From positions 1 through 64,000 of the forward strand of contig CANQVZ010000003.1 in the NCBI GenBank assembly GCA_947627425.1: a stretch of 64,000 nt of DNA, read 5' to 3'. The notes below the pieces were generated by a model. The model did not search any database. It had not been told where the DNA came from and saw only the letters and a list, made by a program, of their open reading frames with translations. Source of the DNA: an uncultured Clostridia bacterium. Lineage in GTDB: Bacteria > Bacillota > Clostridia > Lachnospirales > CAG-274. Below, piece by piece: positions 44,841-55,449 of the stretch. Each line of letters starts with the position of its first letter. Positions within the stretch are counted from its first letter, which is position 1. Both the position numbers and the translations under genes were made by a program.

Positions 44841-47660
44841 ATGAAAAAAGGAATTTTTAAAAGACTGTTGGGCGGCGTGATAGGCGGCAGCATAGTTCTT
44901 AGCTCTTTGGGGCTCAGCACGGCTTATGCGGACACCTCCCTGCTCTATGAAAAGAAGGACATACAGACCATAGCCAAGGGACTGACATACGAAAAAAGCA
45001 GGAGGATGTACAAGTCGGGCTGGATGGATGTGTATGTGCTCACTATGGACGCAAACGAAAAGGATCTTGCACTTGAAGTAATAGAGACCGTGGACAAATA
45101 CGGCGGAAAGGCGACAGTTGACAAGCTCGCAAAGGACAATAAGGTTGCGGCTGCGGTAAACGGCGACTTTTTCAGCTCCGGCACGCTCAAGTCCAGCATG
45201 GGACAGGTGGCGGAGGACGGCGATATGCTTGCAGCGCAGAATTATTACAACGGCAACGACAACAGGTATGCGGGCTTTTTTATAGATAAATATGGCACGC
45301 CCTTTATAGACTATGTTAAGACCTCTATGGGCTTTTACGGTCCCAATTCCATAAAGCTTGAAATGGGCGCAAAGAACAAGGTCACGGACTTTGCAAAGCC
45401 CGTTTATTTCGACAGGAGGGCTATAACCTCCACCGCCACCATAGACGCTTATTTCAAAAAGCTCACAAAGATAGTGGTGCGCGACGGCGTTATAACCTAT
45501 ATATCCAACCCCGGCGAGATAGTGGATGTACCCGAAAACGGCTATGTAATAGTTATGAGCAACGCCACAAGGACTGCCGAGATAGGCAAGTTTTCCGTGG
45601 GTATGGGCGTGAGCTTTTCGGAGAGCGAAAGCTTTATTTTCAGAACAGACAAGCTTATAGAGGATATACAGGTCGGTCTTAGCGGCGGCGGCGAGATACT
45701 CCGAAACGGCGAGCCGGTCGCAAACGGACTTATAATAGGTCAGACCTCCAACAACCCCAGGACCATGCTCGGCGTAAATCAGGACAAGAGCAAGATATTT
45801 ATAGTCTGCATAGACGGCAGAAAAAACGGCAAGGGCGCCACCCATGCCGAGTGCGCCGCAATACTTAAGGAATACGGCGTGTATGATGCCATTCATCTTG
45901 ACGGCGGCGGCTCCACCACAATGGCTGTTCAGCTCAAAAATTCAAATGCACCAACCGTTGTGAATGTTCCCAGCGAGGGCTCGTTAAGAGCCGTTGCAAA
46001 CGGCGTTGGCATAAAAGCCGTGGGCGAGGCGGGAGTACCCGCAAGAATTGAGCCCTATGTGGGCGACAGCGATGAAAATATACTTTTCAAGGACTTTGAA
46101 AGCAAGATATATGTGGATGTATTCGACGGTCAGCTCAACGAGATGGCAGCGGATGTGGGCAAGCTCAAATTCAGCTCCACACTCCAAGGCAGCTGGGACG
46201 GCAATATATTCACGCCCTCTCAGACGGGAAAGGGCACAATAACCGTTGACTACGGCGATATTTCGGGCACCGTGGAGGTGACGGCGCTTAAGGGCGCTGC
46301 GGCTCTGAGGACGGGCGCAGGCAACTATGCCCTCATTGCGGGCGAAAAAACTCCGCTCACGGCGCAGGTGATAAACAGAGACGGCTACGGTATAGACATT
46401 GAAAGCACCGATGTAAGCTGGAGCGTAAGCGACAGCAGAGTGGGACATATAGAGAACGGATATTTCGTTGCCGACGGCGACGGCAGCTGTGTTGTAACAG
46501 GCTCCGCCTATGATGTGAGCGCGGGCATGACCATAACCGTGGGCAAGAAATTTGTGGCTGTAAACAGCTTTGAAGCCCCCAGAAATATAATTATGTATTA
46601 TTATCCCGACGACGGCAGCATAGAGGGCAGCGCCGAAACAGACAGCGACACAAGCTATGACGGACATTCGTCCGTGAGGATAGATTATAAATTCAAGCCC
46701 GACATGACCACTACGCAGTCGGTATATGCGGGACTTGACAACAGCCCCGTTGCCTTCCCCAAGGGCGCGTCCGATGTGACCATGTGGTACAAGGGCGACG
46801 GCAGCGACAATATGCTGAAGGCAGTCATAAACTACGGCTCGGGACAGTCCACAGATGTTGTTATAGCCGACAGCCTCAATTCCACGCAGTGGCAGAAGGC
46901 TGATATAAAGATACCCGAGGGCGTTACGGAGCCTATGTATCTCGAGAGAGTGTATGTATCGGCTCTCAACACCACCTCCGAAAACACGGAGGGCAGCGTT
47001 TACTTCGACTATGTTATGGCAAAGGCTCCCGCTATAGAGGGCGGCGGCGCCATAGCGGGCACCATGAAGGACTATATGGAGTCGGATATCAGTACGCTCA
47101 CTGGCAGCTTTACGAATGTTTCGGCTTACGGCACCACAAACGGCATAAGCTCCTATGAGTCGCAGCAGCTTTTAAGCAATATGTCGCAGGGCGCAAACGC
47201 ACTTGTGTTTGCGGGAGCCTCAGGCATAACAAACACAATAGGTCTGCCATTCATAACGAGCAAAAACGGATATTCCACAAGCGAAAACGGCAGCTTTTCA
47301 TTTGTGACCCTCGCCGTATCAAACGGCAGCATGAGGCTTGCAAACGGCGACCAGTGGAGATATTTGCAGGACTATGTGAACAGGCTTAGCAAAAAGAACA
47401 TAATAATACTTATGGATGTATACCCGTGGACGGGTCTTACCGACAGCAGAGAAAGAGAAGCCCTGCACGATATACTCAAAAATGCGTCCAGAAACAGCGA
47501 CAAAAATATAATCGTCCTTTCCTCCGTGGGCGAAAGCAACTATGTGGAGATAAAGGACGGCATAAGATATATGAACCTCTGCGGAAACGGCGGCAGCGAC
47601 AGGGCTTATGTACGCTTTGCGGGCAACGACAACGAGCTTTACTACGAATTTTTCAGATAA
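44841..47660 (+). CDS. Phosphodiester glycosidase (NAGPA-like) family secreted protein
   Basis: AAVNGDFFSSGTLKSSMGQVAEDG; RTMLGVNQDKSKIFIVCIDGRKNGKGATHAECAAILKEYGVYDAIHLDGGGSTTMAVQ. Confidence 0.87.
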   Translation: MKKGIFKRLLGGVIGGSIVLSSLGLSTAYADTSLLYEKKDIQTIAKGLTYEKSRRMYKSGWMDVYVLTMDANEKDLALEVIETVDKYGGKATVDKLAKDNKVAAAVNGDFFSSGTLKSSMGQVAEDGDMLAAQNYYNGNDNRYAGFFIDKYGTPFIDYVKTSMGFYGPNSIKLEMGAKNKVTDFAKPVYFDRRAITSTATIDAYFKKLTKIVVRDGVITYISNPGEIVDVPENGYVIVMSNATRTAEIGKFSVGMGVSFSESESFIFRTDKLIEDIQVGLSGGGEILRNGEPVANGLIIGQTSNNPRTMLGVNQDKSKIFIVCIDGRKNGKGATHAECAAILKEYGVYDAIHLDGGGSTTMAVQLKNSNAPTVVNVPSEGSLRAVANGVGIKAVGEAGVPARIEPYVGDSDENILFKDFESKIYVDVFDGQLNEMAADVGKLKFSSTLQGSWDGNIFTPSQTGKGTITVDYGDISGTVEVTALKGAAALRTGAGNYALIAGEKTPLTAQVINRDGYGIDIESTDVSWSVSDSRVGHIENGYFVADGDGSCVVTGSAYDVSAGMTITVGKKFVAVNSFEAPRNIIMYYYPDDGSIEGSAETDSDTSYDGHSSVRIDYKFKPDMTTTQSVYAGLDNSPVAFPKGASDVTMWYKGDGSDNMLKAVINYGSGQSTDVVIADSLNSTQWQKADIKIPEGVTEPMYLERVYVSALNTTSENTEGSVYFDYVMAKAPAIEGGGAIAGTMKDYMESDISTLTGSFTNVSAYGTTNGISSYESQQLLSNMSQGANALVFAGASGITNTIGLPFITSKNGYSTSENGSFSFVTLAVSNGSMRLANGDQWRYLQDYVNRLSKKNIIILMDVYPWTGLTDSREREALHDILKNASRNSDKNIIVLSSVGESNYVEIKDGIRYMNLCGNGGSDRAYVRFAGNDNELYYEFFR

Positions 47661-47675
47661 AAAAGGGAACACAAT

Positions 47676-49211
47676 ATGGCAAATTCTAAAGGCGTAATGG
47701 CAAAGGATACAATAATATATATGCTGGCAAAGGGCATAGAGGGCGTTGTGGGCATTGTCACGATGTCCGTAATGACCTATCTTTTGGCGTCCGACCAGAT
47801 GGGTTATTACTCTACGGTCAACATAGCCATAACCACCATAGGCATGGTAGCCATACAGTGGCTCGTGCAGTCCGTTCTGCGCTATATCAACAAATACGAT
47901 ATAGAGGGCAGACACACGGAGTTCTACTCCACGGTGTTCTATGCGTGGCTCAGGGTAAATCTCTCCGTGGTGCTTTTTGCGGTAATTATTGCGCTCATAG
48001 TAAGGCTTGGCTTCGGAGGCATGGAGGGGCTTGCGCTCTCTCTCGGCTTCAAAAATACCGAGGCAGTGAAAAGCTTTACAGAGGTCTACAACAGCAGGGT
48101 GTTCACCTGCGGTGTGCTGTGGTTTGTGACATACAACACGGCTCAGCTCATGATATCCATGCTTGCGGCGGTGAGGGAGGCAAAGCTCAACCTCCTGCTT
48201 TCCATGATAACCGTCTGCGGAAGGCTCATATTCATGGTGATATTCTGCAAGCTCTGGACAAGCAGGATAGAGTGGATATTCCTTAGCTATTTCATAACCG
48301 ATGCCATTGTTTCCGTCATAGGTATGAAAAGGCTAAAAATACTCTACTATATAAAGAGCGGAGGCAGCTCCAAGGATATTTTAAAGGAGCTTAAGGCTTA
48401 CGGTATGCCCCTCATGGGCAATCAGCTTGCCACCTCCATATTAAATCAGTCGGATGTGTACATCATCACAATAATGCTGAGCGCAGGCGCCGCGGGAGTG
48501 TACAAGGCGAATTATTCGCTCATTTCCACAGCCTTCACTCTTCTTAACGCCTCCGTTATGCGAGGCTGCTATCCCACCATACTGCGCGCATGGTCGGAGG
48601 GCAAGAAGGACGATGTGCAGAGGCTTCTTAACGAGGCGGTAAGGATGTATATGCTCGTCGCCATACCCGCCGTTGCGGGAGTTTTCGCCGTGAGCGATTC
48701 GGCGGCATACACGCTCTTTGAAAGTCAGTATGTGGAGGGCCACGGAGTTATGTTCTGGGTGGCTCTGGGAATGATGTTTTTGGGTCTTACGGAGTATTCC
48801 ATAAAGCACTGGGAGCTTAATTCCGACACAAAGGCGATATTCAGGCGAAGCCTCATAGGCGGAGCCGTGAATGTGGGACTGAACCTCATTCTTATAAAGA
48901 CAACGGGCAGCTATATGATAGCGGCTGTTACCACATTCATAGGCTTCTTTGTTTACTTCGTGCTTGCGCGCTTCGGCACAAGAAAGCACCTCAAGTGGAA
49001 AATACAGCCCAAGCGCTTTATAAAGATATTGTCCTCTGCTCTCGTTATGATAGGCGTTATAGAGCTTCTCAAAACTATTCTGCCCGACAGCAAAATATGT
49101 TTGGCAATATTTATAATTTGTGGTATTATAGTATATGGAGCAATGCTTGTCATCACGGGCGAGGTGAAGGATGAGCTTGCGTTTATAAAAAATAAATTCA
49201 AACAAAACTAA
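47676..49211 (+). CDS. Oligosaccharide flippase (Wzx/MATE-like)
   Basis: Multi-TM protein; MAKDTIIYMLAKGIEGVVGIVTMSVMTYLLASDQMGYYSTV. Confidence 0.85.
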   Translation: MANSKGVMAKDTIIYMLAKGIEGVVGIVTMSVMTYLLASDQMGYYSTVNIAITTIGMVAIQWLVQSVLRYINKYDIEGRHTEFYSTVFYAWLRVNLSVVLFAVIIALIVRLGFGGMEGLALSLGFKNTEAVKSFTEVYNSRVFTCGVLWFVTYNTAQLMISMLAAVREAKLNLLLSMITVCGRLIFMVIFCKLWTSRIEWIFLSYFITDAIVSVIGMKRLKILYYIKSGGSSKDILKELKAYGMPLMGNQLATSILNQSDVYIITIMLSAGAAGVYKANYSLISTAFTLLNASVMRGCYPTILRAWSEGKKDDVQRLLNEAVRMYMLVAIPAVAGVFAVSDSAAYTLFESQYVEGHGVMFWVALGMMFLGLTEYSIKHWELNSDTKAIFRRSLIGGAVNVGLNLILIKTTGSYMIAAVTTFIGFFVYFVLARFGTRKHLKWKIQPKRFIKILSSALVMIGVIELLKTILPDSKICLAIFIICGIIVYGAMLVITGEVKDELAFIKNKFKQN

Positions 49212-49253
49212 TATAATTTGCTCCGAGCGGGCAGGAAAGGAAGTTAAAAACCA

Positions 49254-50522
49254 ATGAAAAAGAGCATTTGTGTAATCGGTATCGGCTATGTGGGTCTTCC
49301 GACGGCGGCTATGTTTGCCTCAAAGGGACACAAGGTAACGGGCTACGACCTCAACCAAAAGGCGGTGGACGCTCTCAACAAGGGCGAAATAATCATCGAG
49401 GAGCCGGGTCTCGGCGAGCTTGTAAAGCAGGTCGTAAAGGACGGCAACCTTGTGGGCACAACAGAGTGTCCCGTGGGCAGCGATGTCTATATCATTGCGG
49501 TCCCCACACCTATCAACGAGGACAAGACGGCTGACATGAGATATGTGGAGTCCGCCACAAGAGCCGTTGTTCCCTGTGTAAGGAAGGGCTCTATAGTTAT
49601 ACTGGAGTCCACATCTCCCCCAAGAACGGTAGTAGACCTCATGCTTCCCATACTCAAGGAAACGGGTCTTGAGCTCGGCGAGGAGCTTCTTGTTGCGCAT
49701 TCTCCGGAGAGGATACTTCCCGGCAGAGTTCTGGAGGAGCTCAGGACAAACAGCCGTATAGTAGGCGGTATAAACGAAAAATCCAGCATAGAGGTAAAGA
49801 AGATATACGAGAGCATAGTTGAGGGCGAAATATTCATAACCACCTCGACCACGGCTGAAATGTGCAAGCTTATGGAAAATACATTCAGAGATGTGAACAT
49901 AGCTCTTGCAAACGAGCTTGCCAAGATGAGCGAGGAGCTCGGCGTAAACTGCTGGGATGTCATAAGGATGGCAAATCAGCACCCAAGAGTAAATATTCTT
50001 CAGCCGGGTCCCGGCGTGGGCGGTCACTGCATAGCTCTCGACCCTTGGTTCCTTGTTGAAAAGAGCAAAAACGCAAAGCTCATACATCAGGCAAGGCTCA
50101 ACAACGACTCCATGCCCGAATTTGTGATGAACAAGATATCGGGCATACTCGGCGGTCTTAAGGGCAAGACGGTCGCTCTCTACGGCGTGACCTACAAGCC
50201 CAACATAGATGATGTGAGAGAGTCGCCCATAATGCACCTTATGCACCTTCTCGGCGACAACGGCGCAGATGTGAGAGTATGCGATCCTCATGCGGGCGAA
50301 AAGGTAGAGAACAACTACAGCATAGCCGAGGCTGCAAAGGGCGCGGATATTGTTGTGCTGGGAGTTAATCATGACGAATTCAAGGACATCAACTTTGCGA
50401 GAATGGCAGAGAGTATGAGCGGAAAGGCAGTGCTTGATACACGCAACTTCTGGAGCAGAGCGGATGTTGAAAGAGCGGGACTTGACTATATACTTCTCGG
50501 CGAGGGCAAGGAAGAGGACTAA
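49254..50522 (+). CDS. wecC: UDP-N-acetyl-D-mannosaminuronate dehydrogenase-like nucleotide sugar dehydrogenase
   Basis: CVIGIGYVGLPTAAMFASKGHKVTGYDLN...VPTPINEDKTADM...ESTSPPRTV...PGPGVGGHCIALDPWFLVEK. Confidence 0.88.
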   Translation: MKKSICVIGIGYVGLPTAAMFASKGHKVTGYDLNQKAVDALNKGEIIIEEPGLGELVKQVVKDGNLVGTTECPVGSDVYIIAVPTPINEDKTADMRYVESATRAVVPCVRKGSIVILESTSPPRTVVDLMLPILKETGLELGEELLVAHSPERILPGRVLEELRTNSRIVGGINEKSSIEVKKIYESIVEGEIFITTSTTAEMCKLMENTFRDVNIALANELAKMSEELGVNCWDVIRMANQHPRVNILQPGPGVGGHCIALDPWFLVEKSKNAKLIHQARLNNDSMPEFVMNKISGILGGLKGKTVALYGVTYKPNIDDVRESPIMHLMHLLGDNGADVRVCDPHAGEKVENNYSIAEAAKGADIVVLGVNHDEFKDINFARMAESMSGKAVLDTRNFWSRADVERAGLDYILLGEGKEED

Positions 50523-50537
50523 AAAAGGTAATTGACT

Positions 50538-51791
50538 ATGAAAAAGGTATTGATAATAGCAAATCAGTTTCCCCCTATGGGAGGCTCCGGAGTGCAGAGG
50601 AGCGTCAAATTTGTGAAGCATCTGCGCTCCTTCGGCTACGAACCCGTGGTATTCACAAGAGAGGTGGGCAATATGCCCCTTAAGGACGAGACCCTCCTCA
50701 AGGATATACCCGACGGCGTTAAAATTTATAGGACAAAGCCCTATGAGCTGCCCGAATTGCGAGGCATATTCAGGCTTTTCGGCAAGGCTCTGGGCAAGCT
50801 CATTATACCCGACACGGCTTATTTCTGGTATAAAAGCTCGCGCAAAAAGGCGCTTGAGGTCATAGACAAGGAGGGAATAGACATTGTCTACACCACCTCC
50901 GCGCCCTACAGCGACCATCTTTTGGGACTTTATATCAAGAAAAAGAGGAAAAAGATAGGCTGGACAGCCGATTTCAGGGACGAATGGACGAACAACCCCT
51001 ATATACTCGACAATCCCTATAATCCCATAAGGACGAGGATAGAAAAGAATATGGAGCATAAGGTCGTCACAAGGGCTGATATGCTCATTACCAATACTCC
51101 CGTTATGCGCGAGAATTTCATAAGGAACAATAACCTAAACGGCGACAACTTCGTGTTCATACCGAACGGCTACGATGCGGAGGACTTTGCGGGCTATGAC
51201 AGCAGCGCAAAGCCCCACAACGACAGGCTCACAATGGTATACACGGGCGCGCTCTACGGCAGGAGAAAGCCAGACACCTTCTTCCAAGCTCTTAAGGAGC
51301 TTAAGGATGAGGGCAATATCGACGGGAGCAAAATAATTGTACGCCTTATAGGAAACTACCACAGGGATAAGCTCCAGGCGCAGATAGACAGCTACGGACT
51401 CAAGGAAAGCTTTGAGATAGTGGGCTATGTTCCGCATGATGTCTGCATAGAGCACCAGATGAACGCCGATGTGCTTGTGCTCATAGAGGGCAGCGGCAGA
51501 GGCGCGGACGCCTTCTACACGGGCAAGATATTTGAGTATATGAATACAAATAGACCCGTGCTTGCCATTTTACCGAAGGGCTGCGCGGCAGACCTTGTGA
51601 AGGAGAGCAAAATAGGCATAACGGCTGATACGGACAGCGTGGAGCAGATAAAGGGCATCATAAAGGAATATTACGACAAATGGTGCGAGGGCACTCTCGA
51701 TTTTAAGCCCGACAGGAGCGTAATAGAGGGCTTTGAGCGCAAAAAGCTCACACAGAGGCTTGCGGAGGTATTCGACAGGCTCGGCAAATAA
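50538..51791 (+). CDS. Glycosyltransferase family 4-like protein
   Basis: VLIIANQFPPMGGSGVQRSVKFVKHLRSFGYEPVVFT...GADAFYTGKIFEYMNTNRPVLAI. Confidence 0.85.
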   Translation: MKKVLIIANQFPPMGGSGVQRSVKFVKHLRSFGYEPVVFTREVGNMPLKDETLLKDIPDGVKIYRTKPYELPELRGIFRLFGKALGKLIIPDTAYFWYKSSRKKALEVIDKEGIDIVYTTSAPYSDHLLGLYIKKKRKKIGWTADFRDEWTNNPYILDNPYNPIRTRIEKNMEHKVVTRADMLITNTPVMRENFIRNNNLNGDNFVFIPNGYDAEDFAGYDSSAKPHNDRLTMVYTGALYGRRKPDTFFQALKELKDEGNIDGSKIIVRLIGNYHRDKLQAQIDSYGLKESFEIVGYVPHDVCIEHQMNADVLVLIEGSGRGADAFYTGKIFEYMNTNRPVLAILPKGCAADLVKESKIGITADTDSVEQIKGIIKEYYDKWCEGTLDFKPDRSVIEGFERKKLTQRLAEVFDRLGK

Positions 51792-51808
51792 ATCCATACG
51801 GTGATAGC

Positions 51809-52945
51809 ATGAAAATTTTACACTTCATAAGCGGAGGAGATACGGGAGGCGCAAAGACCCATGTCCTCACACTGCTTGATAATTTAAGAAAATTAAATAT
51901 TGATGTAGAGCTTGTCTGCATTATGGAGGGTATATTTACAGAGGAGGCAAGGGAGCTTGGCATCCCCGTCACCGTTATACCGCAGACAAGGCGCTATGAC
52001 CTGTCTGTGAACAAAAAGATATGCGACTATATAAACGGGAGCGGTTGTGATCTGGTGCATTGCCACGGCGCAAGGGCGAACTACATTTCGCTTTTCATAA
52101 TGCACAAGGTAAAGGCGCCCATGATCACCACCCTCCACAGCGATTATAAGCTGGATTTCAAGGATAATTTCAGAAAGCAGATGTTTTACACGCCCATCAA
52201 CTCCTTTGCCCTGAGGCGATTTGACCATATCCTCTGCGTCACGCGCGCTTTCAGGGATATGCTCATACAAAGGGGCTTCAAAAAGGACAGGATAGAGGTC
52301 ATATACAACGGCATAGACTTTTCGGATGAGCTTGAAATACTCGACAAGGAAAGGTTTTACGACAGACTGCACATAGCCTACGATCCAAACAAAAAATATG
52401 TGGGCATTGCCGCAAGGCTCTTTGCCGTAAAGGGCGTGGATGTCTTTCTGAAGGCGGCAAATGTGCTTGCCAAGCGCAGGAAGGATATAGACTTCGTTGT
52501 GCTGGGCGACGGCGAGATGTGGGATGAGTGCAATGCCTATATAGAAGAAAACTCTCTTAAGGGCAGAGTGTATATGGCAGGGCAGATAATGAACAGCGTT
52601 GTGATGAATAGCTTTTACAAGCATATAGATGTCAACACGCTGAGCTCCTATTCCGAGAGCTTTCCCTATGCTCTTCTGGAGGGCGCGAGGATGTCTAAGG
52701 CTACCGTTGCCACTGCTGTGGGCGGTATACCCGAAATGATAGAGGACGGCAAGAGCGGATATCTTGTACCGTCGGGAGATCACAATGCATTTGCCGACAG
52801 GCTCGAAATGCTCTGCGGCAATGACGAATTGAGAATGAAAATGGGCGCTGAGTTCTACAGACGCGCGCGGAACAGCTTTTCCGTGGAGTCTATGGCGAAC
52901 ACCCATATAAATATATATAATAAAATAATAAAGGAGAAAGCATGA
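51809..52945 (+). CDS. Glycosyltransferase family 4
   Basis: GGDTGGAKTHVLTLLDNLRKLNIDVELVCIMEG...RGFKKDRIEVIYNGIDF...SESFPYALLEGARMSKATVATAVGGIPEMIEDGKSGYLVPSGD. Confidence 0.9.
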   Translation: MKILHFISGGDTGGAKTHVLTLLDNLRKLNIDVELVCIMEGIFTEEARELGIPVTVIPQTRRYDLSVNKKICDYINGSGCDLVHCHGARANYISLFIMHKVKAPMITTLHSDYKLDFKDNFRKQMFYTPINSFALRRFDHILCVTRAFRDMLIQRGFKKDRIEVIYNGIDFSDELEILDKERFYDRLHIAYDPNKKYVGIAARLFAVKGVDVFLKAANVLAKRRKDIDFVVLGDGEMWDECNAYIEENSLKGRVYMAGQIMNSVVMNSFYKHIDVNTLSSYSESFPYALLEGARMSKATVATAVGGIPEMIEDGKSGYLVPSGDHNAFADRLEMLCGNDELRMKMGAEFYRRARNSFSVESMANTHINIYNKIIKEKA

Positions 52946-53451
52946 TGAAATTTATAGACGACAAAGGAAAATTATTCGGCAAGGTAAACATTGTGGACAT
53001 CATAGTTGTGCTTGTAATAGTGGCAATAGTGGCTGCCGTTGCGGTGCGCTTCACCTCCGACAAGCTCAATGCAAACGGACTTAATCCCGCAAGCGAGGAT
53101 CAATATTGCTATGTTACGGCTTATTCCAGCCTTCAGGTGCCCGAGGTGGCAGCGTCGCTCAAGGTGGGCGACCACATAGTGGCAGGCGGAAAATACACCG
53201 ACGCCGAGATAGTGGACATAAAGGTAGAGCCTGCGGCATATGTAGGCGTAAATACCGAGGGTAAGGCAGTATACAGCGAGCACCCCTTATGGAAGGATGT
53301 TACCGTTGTTATAAAGGAAAAAATAGACCCCTCAAACATCACCATAAAGGTAGGCGGTCAGGAGGCGAGAGTAGGCTACAGCTACATCGTTAAAACCCAG
53401 ACCGTGGAGGCTAACGCCAAGATAAGGGGCATTGAGTTCAAGCCCGAGTAA
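52942..53451 (+). CDS. DUF4330 domain-containing protein
   Basis: DDKGKLFGKVNIVDIIVVLVIVAIVAAVAVRF single TM then YCYVTAYSSLQVPEVAASLKVGDHI. Confidence 0.82.
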   Translation: MMKFIDDKGKLFGKVNIVDIIVVLVIVAIVAAVAVRFTSDKLNANGLNPASEDQYCYVTAYSSLQVPEVAASLKVGDHIVAGGKYTDAEIVDIKVEPAAYVGVNTEGKAVYSEHPLWKDVTVVIKEKIDPSNITIKVGGQEARVGYSYIVKTQTVEANAKIRGIEFKPE

Positions 53452-53477
53452 TTTCCGTTTTTTTAAGGGAGAAAGCA

Positions 53478-54026
53478 ATGAATATTTCAAAGGTTTTAAA
53501 AGAAAGCTTTTTTGCGGGCATAATTATATATGTGGTAAACGCTTTTTCGCGCGCTTATGATAACAGTGTGCTCAAAAAAGCCGTAAGCGCAGTAAGCGTG
53601 TGCTTTTTGTCGAGCAGGTTTTTTTCTCTGCTTTCGAGATATGCCAACAAAAAGGCATTTTACAGATACAGCCTTATATATAGGCTCATCATGGCTATTG
53701 CCGGTCTTTTTGACAGGCTTTTCGGCTTTATACACAGGCTCGCCGCCTCGTGGCTTGCGGGCAGCGCGGGCGCAGCTAATATCAGAGAGGGACTTAATTC
53801 ATCCTTGAGAGAAAAGCTCTTTGGCTTCGGCGTGCTCTTTATGAGCATACCCGTGGGCAGCATGACGGCTATACTCCTTCTGGGCGGCATATCCAAATCC
53901 ATAATAGCCGCAAGCTGGTGTTCCTTTGCCATAGGTCTTGTGCTCACTCTTTGCGGAGCCTTTGAGGAGGCGCTGAAGCGCTGCTTTTTGGTGAGAGGTA
54001 TAAAGGCATTTTTGGATATACTTTAA
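53478..54026 (+). CDS. Hypothetical membrane protein in polysaccharide cluster
   Basis: Two or three hydrophobic segments; in-operon position. Confidence 0.7.
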   Translation: MNISKVLKESFFAGIIIYVVNAFSRAYDNSVLKKAVSAVSVCFLSSRFFSLLSRYANKKAFYRYSLIYRLIMAIAGLFDRLFGFIHRLAASWLAGSAGAANIREGLNSSLREKLFGFGVLFMSIPVGSMTAILLLGGISKSIIAASWCSFAIGLVLTLCGAFEEALKRCFLVRGIKAFLDIL

Positions 54027-54050
54027 TAGATTTGATAAGTTGGTGGTTTT

Positions 54051-55415
54051 GTGAGTGACAAAAATATTTTGCTTATAGTTTTCTTGGGTCTTGTGCTGGG
54101 GCTTGGCTGCGGAACATTAGGTCCCGTGGCTGCACTTGCCTTTGTGGGCGCGGTGATAGCGCTTGGTATAGTGCTCTGTCATTATGAGCTCTCGGTCCTT
54201 GTCATAGCGGGCTTCGGCATAGTGGACGCGCTTCTGAGAGCCTTCGGCGGAGGCTTAGGCAGCGTGTGGGACGAGCTTTTCCTCATATTCCTTGTCATGC
54301 TCTGGTTCTACAAGTGGATAAGGGACAGGAACGACGACGGCTTCAAGACATCGCCTATGGACATACCCCTTTTCATATTCATAGGCGCAATGATACTGTG
54401 TCTTATAATAAATTCGCCCGATTTCAAGGTGGCTTTGGAGGGCTTCCGCGCCATAGTGCAGTATATGCTGTGGTACTTCGTTGTCATTCAGCTTCTCAGG
54501 GGCGAAAAGGACGCGAGGACGGTCACGACATTTTTTGTGCTAGTGGTGGGCGTTTTGGCTCTTCACGGCATTTATCAATATATCATAGGCGTTGAGATGC
54601 CCTCGGGCTGGGTGGATCAGAACGAGGCGGGAGTGCGTACAAGGGTCTATTCCATATTTACAAGTCCCAATGTTTTCGGCTCTCTGCTCACATTGGCTGC
54701 GCCTATGGCAATATCCCTTGCGCTCGTTGCCAAAAACGGCAAGGGCAGGCTCCTGTATGCGCTTATAGCGCTCTGCATAACGGCAAGCCTTGTGTTCACA
54801 TCATCAAGAGGCGCATGGATAGGATTCGCAGTGGCTGTGGGTATATATGTGCTCATGAAGGACAAGCGGCTCATCATACCCTGCGTTCTGGGCGCTCTGC
54901 TGGTGTTTGTGGCTGTGCCGAGCGTAGGAAACAGAATAAGCTATATGCTGAGCCCCGAATATATAGAGTCCTCGCTTAAGGGCGGAAGGCTCGTCAGATG
55001 GCTCACGGGCATAGAGATAGTTAAGGACTTCCCCGTCTTTGGCGTTGGTCTCGGACACTTCGGCGGAGCTGTAGCCATGAATAACGAAATGCGTCTTCTC
55101 GTGGACACGCAGACCATAGATACATTCTATATGGACAACTATATGCTCAAAACGGCTGTGGAGTCGGGACTTGTGGGCTTTGCGGCGTTTATGGCGCTCA
55201 TGTATTCAGTTGTGATAAACGGCTTCAGAACAATGAAAATATCCGCCACAAGGCTTTCAAAGGAGCTTTCAACGGGCATAACGGCAGGTCTTTGCGGAGT
55301 GATAACTCACAATTTGGTGGAAAATATATTTGAAGTGCCCATGATGACAAGTCTTTTCTGGATGTTCACGGCAGTTATTATGAGCATATGGTACTATCAG
55401 TATAAGGCGGACTAA
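54051..55415 (+). CDS. O-antigen ligase/polymerase family protein (Wzy-like)
   Basis: Multi-TM; TSPNVFGSLLTLAAPMAI; TSSRGAWIGFAVAVGIYVLMKDKRL; GVGLGHFGGAVA. Confidence 0.87.
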   Translation: MSDKNILLIVFLGLVLGLGCGTLGPVAALAFVGAVIALGIVLCHYELSVLVIAGFGIVDALLRAFGGGLGSVWDELFLIFLVMLWFYKWIRDRNDDGFKTSPMDIPLFIFIGAMILCLIINSPDFKVALEGFRAIVQYMLWYFVVIQLLRGEKDARTVTTFFVLVVGVLALHGIYQYIIGVEMPSGWVDQNEAGVRTRVYSIFTSPNVFGSLLTLAAPMAISLALVAKNGKGRLLYALIALCITASLVFTSSRGAWIGFAVAVGIYVLMKDKRLIIPCVLGALLVFVAVPSVGNRISYMLSPEYIESSLKGGRLVRWLTGIEIVKDFPVFGVGLGHFGGAVAMNNEMRLLVDTQTIDTFYMDNYMLKTAVESGLVGFAAFMALMYSVVINGFRTMKISATRLSKELSTGITAGLCGVITHNLVENIFEVPMMTSLFWMFTAVIMSIWYYQYKAD

Positions 55416-55449
55416 GCATTTTTTCAGCATAAAAAAGAGGTAGGACAGT